In this document: positions 1 through 4,722 of the stretch, in pieces
Position numbering within the stretch: position 1 is the first letter of the stretch
Layout of the letters: each line of letters starts with the position of its first letter
Virus record (IMG/VR): IMGVR_UViG_3300039412_000167
Span: 1 to 29,205 of that record
Source: a virus
Strand: one strand, 5' to 3'
Length of the DNA: 29,205 nucleotides
The notes under the pieces: model-generated
Seen by the model: the letters and a program-made list of their open reading frames with translations, nothing else
Databases searched by the model: none
Told to the model about the DNA's origin: nothing
Program-made: the position numbers and the translations under genes

Positions 1-243
1 CTCTGGATTTGTCTCTAAGGTCGTCTCTGGATTTGTCTCTAAGGTCGTCTCTGGATTTGTCTCTAAGGTCGTCTCTGGGGTCGTCTCTGGAGTCGTCTCT
101 AAGGTCGTCTCTGTGGTCGTCTCTGGGGTCGTCTCTGGGGTCGTCTCTGGTGTCGTCTCTGTGGTCGTCTCTGGGGTCGTCTCTGGGGTCGTCTCTGGTG
201 TCGTCTCTGGATTTGTCTCTAAGGTCGTCTCTGGAGTCGTCTT
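1..243 (+). repeat. 12-bp tandem repeat, about 20 units, continuing off the left edge
   Basis: Units of the form GTCTCT plus six variable bases (mostly GGGGTC, GGATTT, AAGGTC, GTGGTC) run without a break to about base 243. A 48-bp block at 113-160 is repeated exactly at 161-208, and a 24-bp double unit is repeated near the left edge, so copies have been gained by duplication. The period is a multiple of three, so the frame of the following gene stays open through it and would read as a four-residue Ser-Leu-x-Ser repeat. The unit count is open on the left because the window starts inside the array. Whether it is translated, acts as an iteron, or is a neutral expansion cannot be told from sequence alone. 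Confidence 0.95.
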
Positions 244-287
244 ATTGGGGGCAGCAGGAACAATACTGGATTGGATTTTATCGTTTC

Positions 288-1019
288 ATGGAACTTACGT
301 TGAAGATTTCTTATGATCCAGAAAAATCAATACATCTTGGCTGGTGGCAGGATATAGCGGAATCAGCGAATTGGTGGTTTCCCTATGAAGGATTTTGCTT
401 TGTCAGTGAGCGTCCTATCTGTTGTACCATAGACGATCAACGGCAACTTCATCACGATACAAAAGCCGCCATGGAGTTCAAGGACGGCTGGAAGGTCTAC
501 TCCTATCATGGAACCTTGGTTCCTGCGCAGGTAATTGAATCTCCAGAAACCATCACCGTCGAGCAAATTAAGAATGAACAAAACGCAGAGGTTCGACGGT
601 GCATGGTCGAAAGGATGGGATGGGCAAAGTTCGTAGAGATTTCAGAGATGAAAGTGTTGCACACCGACACTCTAAAATCACATTTCCCATCGTTATCCAA
701 GTCAGAATTGGTTGACAACTCCGACCCCGCAGCGTTTGATTATGTTGATGGAATAGAGCAGGCTGATTTAATGGAGTCTGCTCTCCTCCGCGATTTTGAG
801 GATCGACCATTAAAGTTCGTGCGGCTCACTTGCCCAAGCACTGGGAGGCAGTATATTCAGCGCGTGGCGCATGATGAAACACGAGTCTATGCCGCAGTGG
901 CCAGAAGTTTTGGCATGACGGAGCAAGAATATAAGAGCGGAAAATACATCCGCCAAGGCGACGTTCTCATGTGGGCGCTTGATCAATCAGACGAGCGCAT
1001 TGTTCAACAACACAGCTAA
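288..1019 (+). CDS. DUF6745-like protein
   Basis: This is a 243-residue soluble protein of unknown function. The first third has the pattern I associate with DUF6745: an aromatic patch (WWFPYEGFCFVSERP), then a short segment around DGWKVYSYHGTLVP, then an ITVEQI..E.N.EVRR..VERMG stretch. The C-terminal half carries a second part rich in charged residues with RQYIQRV. I chose the ATG at 288 because it begins the family-like sequence; no good ribosome binding site precedes it. The frame is open back through the 12-bp repeat to the window edge, so a longer product with a Ser-Leu repeat N-terminus is possible. It is followed 19 bases later by a small gene often seen beside this family, so the two probably form an operon. 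Confidence 0.7.
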   Translation: MELTLKISYDPEKSIHLGWWQDIAESANWWFPYEGFCFVSERPICCTIDDQRQLHHDTKAAMEFKDGWKVYSYHGTLVPAQVIESPETITVEQIKNEQNAEVRRCMVERMGWAKFVEISEMKVLHTDTLKSHFPSLSKSELVDNSDPAAFDYVDGIEQADLMESALLRDFEDRPLKFVRLTCPSTGRQYIQRVAHDETRVYAAVARSFGMTEQEYKSGKYIRQGDVLMWALDQSDERIVQQHS

Positions 1020-1038
1020 CCGAGGAGGGAGAACTAAA

Positions 1039-1311
1039 ATGAAGCGGATTCCGAAAGATGCAAAGAAGATTCCTATGCGCCCACTGGCGTTAGGTGAAGC
1101 AACAGGTCATCATCATTCGCTTGTATGCGAAGAAGTTGATGCCGTGGAAATGTACGAGAAGGACGGCGAAACCTACGTGAGGATCGTGGGCGATGGCGCA
1201 GCGGTTCAACATCAAGAACACAAACCCTCAACTGTTCCGGCCAGCACAGAGTGGGGCATTCGCATTGCGACCGAAGTAAATGACTGGGGACGTGCCCCTG
1301 TGAGGGACTAA
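1039..1311 (+). CDS. Small hypothetical protein, partner of the DUF6745-like gene
   Basis: This 90-residue protein starts at an ATG with a strong ribosome binding site (GAGGAGGG, 9 bases upstream). It contains GEATGHHHSL near residue 20 and VQHQEHKPSTVP near residue 57, matching a pattern (His-rich turn, then H-x-E-H-x-P before a proline) that I recall in small proteins encoded next to DUF6745 genes. The role is unknown. No signal peptide or membrane segment is visible. The 19-base gap to the upstream gene and the 1-base gap to the next start support a single plus-strand operon ending at the hairpin at 1760. Confidence 0.75.
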   Translation: MKRIPKDAKKIPMRPLALGEATGHHHSLVCEEVDAVEMYEKDGETYVRIVGDGAAVQHQEHKPSTVPASTEWGIRIATEVNDWGRAPVRD

Positions 1312-1312
1312 C

Positions 1313-1390
1313 ATGGAGTGGCGGTATTCCGCGAGAGTGCTGCCACGCCGCTACCCCAACGCCGATATACCGGGAGAGGAAAAACAATGA
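1313..1390 (+). CDS. Micro-ORF of 25 residues, coupled to the next gene
   Basis: An ATG at 1313 follows the previous stop by one base and has a GAGGG element about 6 bases upstream. It encodes a basic 25-residue peptide (MEWRYSARVLPRR...) and its TGA overlaps the next ATG as ATGA at 1387-1390. The spacing, binding site and overlap are what a translated coupling or leader ORF would show. No homologue is recognised, and such a short ORF can arise by chance; the start and the overlap are the only support. Confidence 0.45.
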   Translation: MEWRYSARVLPRRYPNADIPGEEKQ

Positions 1391-1761
1391 ATGGGCTAAC
1401 TTTACCAAAAGACTTTCAAGACCTATCCGCATTAGATGCTCTGGTCCGAGCCTCAACTATTTCCGTTGGTCAGGGGATGGTAATCCCAAAAGGATGCTAC
1501 CGCTACGTGAAGATCAACCGCTGGCACGACAAGCGCATCGTTGTCGGACAGGTCATGTTCTTGAAGGACCCAGAAACGTGGGAGGTAACTGGCAAGCCAG
1601 TCCACATGCTTCCTGTCGGCTTGGCACTCAACAACCACCGCTATCACTGGTGGGAATACGCACTCTGGCTTCTCACGCGCATGATTCGATTCAGCCCGGT
1701 TCGCTACGTATTCATTCAAGAATCAGGTTATGTCAGCGCCGATGCGGGAACAAATCCGTAG
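1387..1761 (+). CDS. Hypothetical phage protein
   Basis: This 124-residue protein starts at an ATG preceded by GGGAGAGG at 6 to 13 bases. It has a mixed composition with an aromatic stretch near residues 81-99 (HRYHWWEYALWLLTRMIRF), which could be an amphipathic or weak membrane segment but is interrupted by charged residues. I do not recognise the family. It is the last gene of the short plus-strand operon. Its end overlaps the 3' end of the convergent nuclease-like gene by 34 bases, and the terminator hairpin begins at its stop codon. Confidence 0.65.
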   Translation: MNGLTLPKDFQDLSALDALVRASTISVGQGMVIPKGCYRYVKINRWHDKRIVVGQVMFLKDPETWEVTGKPVHMLPVGLALNNHRYHWWEYALWLLTRMIRFSPVRYVFIQESGYVSADAGTNP

Positions 1762-2663
1762 CGCCCACTCGGCGCTTTTTCTCCAGCATGGCACGGCGCA
1801 ATAAATTGGCAGCGGGTGGGCCAGAAACAGCCCGTGTAGTTTTCGTCTGGCGTCGATGTCACCTTCTCTATCCGATCCAGTTTTCTCGCAGCCACCTCCA
1901 ATACGTGTTTTCTTGCGCTCTCCTCTGGTACATTGACGGTCACCGAAAAGCAAGAATCCTCTAAAACTCCATCAGAGTACATCGTTTGAAGCCACTGAGA
2001 CGTTGGAATATCATCGTAATCCTCTCTAAAAATAGTAATCCAAGTGCTTTTGAACGATGTACTTGTGTCGTTTTTTTTGCGAAATCTCAACCCTTTATTG
2101 ATCGGGTGTCGGTACCCTCTTGAAAAGTATCCGTACCGCTTGCCGTCCCTCACTTGGCCCAAAACGCAAATAGCCAACTGCATCGGCATGGCATAGGCGC
2201 ACACATTGCCGATTGTCTCCCACGACCGGCAGAAGCTAAAATGTTTGTCTTTTGACCAGTTTGAGACGATGGCAATCCTTCTTAAAGAGGCTCCTGACGG
2301 CGATAGGAGGCTACTGGAACGCCAGATGTGCCCGGAGGGTAGGGTAACAGGCTCAGGGAGCCTCCAAGGCTCGTCTACGGCCTTCCTGAGAGCACAAGAT
2401 AGGATGTCTGCGAGGCTGGCCGTGTGGATGACCTGATCGTAGACGTTGGCGTAGTCTGTGGTCAGTTCCCTACGGCTGGCGATTTCGACTACCTTTTCTC
2501 CAGCCGATTCCCCATAGTCGAGTCTTGACGAAAATAGTCCTTCGCGAACTCCCTCCAAGAGCAGGGCGTTAGGAGTGATCCGCATCTTTTCCCAACCAAG
2601 ACCCCAATACGCAGATTTTTCGCATATTTCAAGTGCCGTTAAGAGTTCGTCAGTATTTAGCAT
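1728..2663 (-). CDS. Putative PD-(D/E)XK-like protein with AddB/Cas4-type cysteine arrangement
   Basis: The protein has 311 residues from an ATG with GGGAGA 6 bases upstream. Its N-terminus (TDELLTALEICEKSAYWG) looks like the opening helix of AddB/Cas4-type nucleases, with one Cys at residue 14. At the other end three Cys at 279, 285 and 291 (GCFWPTRCQFIAPCH) complete the one-plus-three layout that holds a 4Fe-4S cluster in those families, although their spacing is usually Cx2Cx5C rather than Cx5Cx5C. I cannot identify a clean catalytic D...ExK set, so it may be inactive, divergent or another fold. The middle holds a conserved-looking RSWETIG...MPMQLAICVLGQ segment and HPINKGLRF. It lies downstream of the pentamer array and the RAMP-like gene. 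Exonuclease of a recombination pair is one alternative role. Confidence 0.5.
   Translation of the reverse strand: MLNTDELLTALEICEKSAYWGLGWEKMRITPNALLLEGVREGLFSSRLDYGESAGEKVVEIASRRELTTDYANVYDQVIHTASLADILSCALRKAVDEPWRLPEPVTLPSGHIWRSSSLLSPSGASLRRIAIVSNWSKDKHFSFCRSWETIGNVCAYAMPMQLAICVLGQVRDGKRYGYFSRGYRHPINKGLRFRKKNDTSTSFKSTWITIFREDYDDIPTSQWLQTMYSDGVLEDSCFSVTVNVPEESARKHVLEVAARKLDRIEKVTSTPDENYTGCFWPTRCQFIAPCHAGEKAPSGRYGFVPASALT
1760..1781 (+). terminator. Rho-independent terminator of the plus-strand operon
   Basis: A perfect 6-bp stem (AGCGCC and GGCGCT) with a 5-base loop (CACTC) is followed at once by TTTTTCT in the plus direction. It overlaps the stop codon of the last plus gene and lies inside the 3' end of the convergent minus gene. 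The short stem makes it modest in strength. Confidence 0.7.
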
Positions 2664-2683
2664 CTGTCTCCCAAAGCGGAAAT

Positions 2684-2701
2684 GGCGATCCGAAGATCGC
2701 C
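2684..2701 (-). promoter_or_regulatory. Perfect hairpin upstream of the Cys-cluster gene
   Basis: GGCGATC and GATCGCC form a perfect 7-bp stem around a CGAA tetraloop, the minus-strand loop being TTCG, an unusually stable RNA tetraloop. It sits 20 bases upstream of the minus-strand start at 2663, just ahead of that gene's ribosome binding site, and directly abuts the pentamer array. There is no T-run, so it is more likely an mRNA processing or stabilising hairpin than a terminator. Confidence 0.6.
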
Positions 2702-2845
2702 ACCCCGACCATGCCGTACCGTGCCCAACCGGACCCCGCCTGACCAAGCCTTACCCCTGCTCGCCCGACCTGACCGCACCCCGCCAGACCACGCCACACC
2801 ACACCCCGCCATGGCTTGCCATGCCGGACCATGCCCCGCCAAGCC
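2701..2845 (-). repeat. Pentamer array, 29 units of GGYNN on the minus strand
   Basis: Read on the plus strand in steps of five from 2701, 27 of 29 units have a purine at position 3 and 27 of 29 end in CC (consensus NNRCC; exceptions include CCTGC and ATGGC). On the minus strand, which is the coding strand of both neighbours, this is GGYNN repeated. The array fills the whole gap between the stop codon of the RAMP-like gene (2845-2847) and the hairpin at 2684. The other positions are nearly free, so the conserved feature is the GG spacing, not a unit sequence. Frames through it are largely free of stops as a by-product, giving spurious Gly-rich ORFs. GG every five bases fits a two-tetrad G-quadruplex pattern with 3-base loops. 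Confidence 0.95.
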
Positions 2846-3465
2846 TATTTTAATTCAATGACCTTGAATCCGGTTATCTGGAATCTACCGAACGAAGGCC
2901 GGAAATCCCCAACACCGACGATCCTTCCTGCGTACTGAAGGGTGTCGTTCATCAGTTGCGGGTTGATGTATTCGGGGAGAAGAATTTGGAAACTCACGCT
3001 ACACTTCCAGCCCGCCGCCATTGCTGGCCTAACGCGGGTGATTCCGTTCCGCTGCACAACCACTCTGCGCCGATCCATGTAGTCGGGTTCTTTGACGCCG
3101 AAGGAACACAGTTCGCCCAGAGTCGCAATTCCGGCTTTGAAGAGGTCCATCGCGCTTTTTCTTGGACTGCGCGGGTCCTGCTTAAATTTAGCTGCGGAAA
3201 TGACCGATTGCCGGAAATACTCGGATGGAATCGCAATAAGGCCCTTTTCATCTCTGTAGAGAAAGGACTCTGTGTTGTCGCTCTTCTTCGCCGCTGATCC
3301 CTTGGCTGCTTTTGATTTTTCCTCAATTGCCTCACAAGACCAACGATGGAAGAGCATCGGCGCTGCGCCCTCAATCTGACACTCAACCATGTACGGCGTT
3401 TGAATTTCGATGTCCAGTTTCGCGTCATTCGACACATTGCTCAGAGCAGTCACTTCCGTGGCCAT
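2845..3465 (-). CDS. Conserved-looking phage protein with RAMP-like motifs
   Basis: This 206-residue protein starts at an ATG with AGGAAG 4 to 9 bases upstream. Three elements stand out: an opening strand ending in EGAAPMLFHRWS (residues 32-43), IPSEYFRQSVISAAKF around 79-94, and GVGDFRPSFGRFQITGF near the C-terminus (about 184-200). The order (substrate-like strand, a P-S-x-x-[FL]-[RK] helix start, a late Gly-rich loop before a strand) recalls the RAMP fold of Cas7-type proteins, but similarity is by eye only and the true identity is unknown. It sits between a zinc-ribbon gene and the pentamer array, with the Cys-cluster gene beyond. A single-strand annealing protein paired with an exonuclease is the main alternative reading. 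Confidence 0.6.
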   Translation of the reverse strand: MATEVTALSNVSNDAKLDIEIQTPYMVECQIEGAAPMLFHRWSCEAIEEKSKAAKGSAAKKSDNTESFLYRDEKGLIAIPSEYFRQSVISAAKFKQDPRSPRKSAMDLFKAGIATLGELCSFGVKEPDYMDRRRVVVQRNGITRVRPAMAAGWKCSVSFQILLPEYINPQLMNDTLQYAGRIVGVGDFRPSFGRFQITGFKVIELK

Positions 3466-3489
3466 TTTCTTCCTCGATATGCCAGTGGA

Positions 3490-3633
3490 TTAGCGGGGAG
3501 GCTTAGGTTCTCTGTCCCAGTAGGGGCTTTTGCACTTGGCGCAGCATATCGGCTTTTTGCCGTCTTTGCTTGTCCATTCGTGCTTGCAGCGGCTACAGAC
3601 CCAGATCGTCTTTTTCTCGGTTCGCTGTGGCAT
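3490..3633 (-). CDS. Small zinc-ribbon protein (47 residues)
   Basis: The frame from ATG 3633 to TAA encodes a basic 47-residue protein with two CxxC knuckles, C13-x2-C16 (WVCSRCKHEW) and C31-x2-C34 (CAKCKSPYWD), the classic zinc-ribbon layout. The tail is proline-rich and basic (REPKPPR). The ribosome binding site is weak (ACGAG). Small zinc ribbons ending in C-K-S-P-Y-W-D are common in phages and prokaryotes, with nucleic-acid binding as the usual assumption. It lies 24 bases upstream of the RAMP-like gene on the same strand, so it is probably in the same transcript. Confidence 0.75.
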   Translation of the reverse strand: MPQRTEKKTIWVCSRCKHEWTSKDGKKPICCAKCKSPYWDREPKPPR

Positions 3634-3676
3634 ACTCGTAGTCTATACCAATGGTTACGAATGTCAAGTAAACCCT

Positions 3677-4006
3677 CTAGGCTCCCATCAACTCTTCAAA
3701 CGTCCTCCGCCGCCTCTTGGTTGGAAACCGCTTGAACGTGTGGAGCACCTGTCCTCCGCCCCGCTCGGCGCTGCGAAACAGCCGCATCCTAGTTTCCGGC
3801 TCCAAATCCCACCACCTTTCACACCAGAGCTTCCAACGCCGCGTCATAATGCCGCCCATCTCCTGACAAGTCCTTTGTGGGAGTTCCTTGGCCGATAGGA
3901 TGAGCCACATGCGCTCGGTGCGCTTGCCGATGTTCGATTGGAGAAGGTCGCCGCGCTTGGGGGCAGGATGGTCGTCGGAGTAAGGGATATGGTAGGTCGT
4001 CCTCAC
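3677..4006 (-). CDS. Hypothetical phage protein, Trp/Arg-rich
   Basis: This 109-residue basic protein begins at a GTG (4006) nine bases after the upstream stop, with GAGGAG about 11 bases upstream; no earlier in-frame ATG exists. It opens with RTTYHIPYSDDHPAPKRGDL and continues with several Trp residues (WKLWCERWWDLE) and a C-terminal KRRRRTFEELMG. I do not recognise the family. Its gene order, behind two acidic or mixed small hypothetical genes, suggests the same transcript. Confidence 0.65.
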   Translation of the reverse strand: MRTTYHIPYSDDHPAPKRGDLLQSNIGKRTERMWLILSAKELPQRTCQEMGGIMTRRWKLWCERWWDLEPETRMRLFRSAERGGGQVLHTFKRFPTKRRRRTFEELMGA

Positions 4007-4014
4007 TCCATCAT

Positions 4015-4446
4015 CTACTCCTCTACCTTTACAGAAACACTGGTAGCTTTTCTAAGTTTTAGTTTCTGGTCGTCCTTCCACTGCCCATCCATGACCCCAC
4101 GCCAGAAGAAGACGTTGCTCTTTTCCTCTTTATATGTCTGCTCTCTCAGAATGACATTCACGGTCTTTTGTGCCAATAATCCACGAGTCCATTCGAGCGT
4201 ACAATCAGTAAAATCACCAAAGTTGTGGTTCGGCGAGTCCCCCCAAAGCAGGTGCTCATTTAAGTTTTCCACTTGTTCAGGAGTTAAACCAATCCTCTCC
4301 GACACTTGTTCGACCGTCCCGTTTTCCAGTCGGAGAGCACTAGAGAGCGCAGATATTGGGTTTGTGCAATCGCTTTTCATCTTTTTCCCGACAGCGTAAG
4401 TAAGCCACAAAGGCGCAGAATTTGCAAGGACTATTTTCTGTACCAC
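4015..4446 (-). CDS. Hypothetical phage protein
   Basis: Up to 143 residues from a GTG at 4446 that overlaps the upstream gene by 16 bases. A second candidate, the ATG at 4380 (MKSDCTNPISALSS), has GGGAAAAAG just upstream and would give 121 residues. The middle contains a helical region (ENGTVEQVSERIGLTPEQVENLNEHLL) with the look of a small helix-turn-helix or helical bundle, and the C-terminal part is Lys-rich. No family is recognised. The stop lies just before the GTG of the next gene. Confidence 0.6.
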   Translation of the reverse strand: MVQKIVLANSAPLWLTYAVGKKMKSDCTNPISALSSALRLENGTVEQVSERIGLTPEQVENLNEHLLWGDSPNHNFGDFTDCTLEWTRGLLAQKTVNVILREQTYKEEKSNVFFWRGVMDGQWKDDQKLKLRKATSVSVKVEE

Positions 4447-4718
4447 GCCTCACCGTCGCACTCTGTATTCGGCTCCTGATTCTTTTCCTCATCGCCCTCA
4501 GGCTCCGCGTTCTCGTCCTCTTCCTCTGGTTCCTGATCGCTCTTTTCGCGTTCGTCATTTATCGCTTCCGCGACTTCTTCGGCTGGGTAGTCCAAAACCA
4601 TTCCTTCCGTTGCCGCCTGCCCGGTAACCCAAAGTGAGCAGGATTTGTCGTCGATCTTCTTGATGGCCGTCACCGACCAAATATCCAACCATAAATCGTC
4701 GAGAATTTGAATCAGCAT
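4431..4718 (-). CDS. Small protein with very acidic C-terminus
   Basis: This 95-residue protein starts at an ATG four bases after the stop of the large ejection-type gene. The first half (IQILDDLWLDIWSVTAIKK) looks like a small beta domain with conserved hydrophobics; the second half is strongly acidic (EPEEEDENAEPEGDEEKNQ). No clear ribosome binding site is present, so translation is probably coupled to the upstream gene. Function is unknown; acidic tails of this type are seen in DNA-mimic or packaging-related phage proteins, but nothing specific supports that here. Confidence 0.65.
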   Translation of the reverse strand: MLIQILDDLWLDIWSVTAIKKIDDKSCSLWVTGQAATEGMVLDYPAEEVAEAINDEREKSDQEPEEEDENAEPEGDEEKNQEPNTECDGEAWYRK

Positions 4719-4722
4719 GGGA

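Noticed and set aside
2664-2747. N-terminal extension of the Cys-cluster gene into the pentamer array
   Set aside because: The ATG at 2663 has a good ribosome binding site, and the extension is only translated repeat and hairpin.
2650-2842. Gly/Arg/Trp-rich frames of about 60 codons on the minus strand over the pentamer array
   Set aside because: They are a by-product of the GGYNN period, which keeps all three frames similarly open; they have no start signals of their own.
2701-2845. CRISPR array
   Set aside because: Units are five bases with no spacers, and no direct repeats of CRISPR length occur anywhere in the window.
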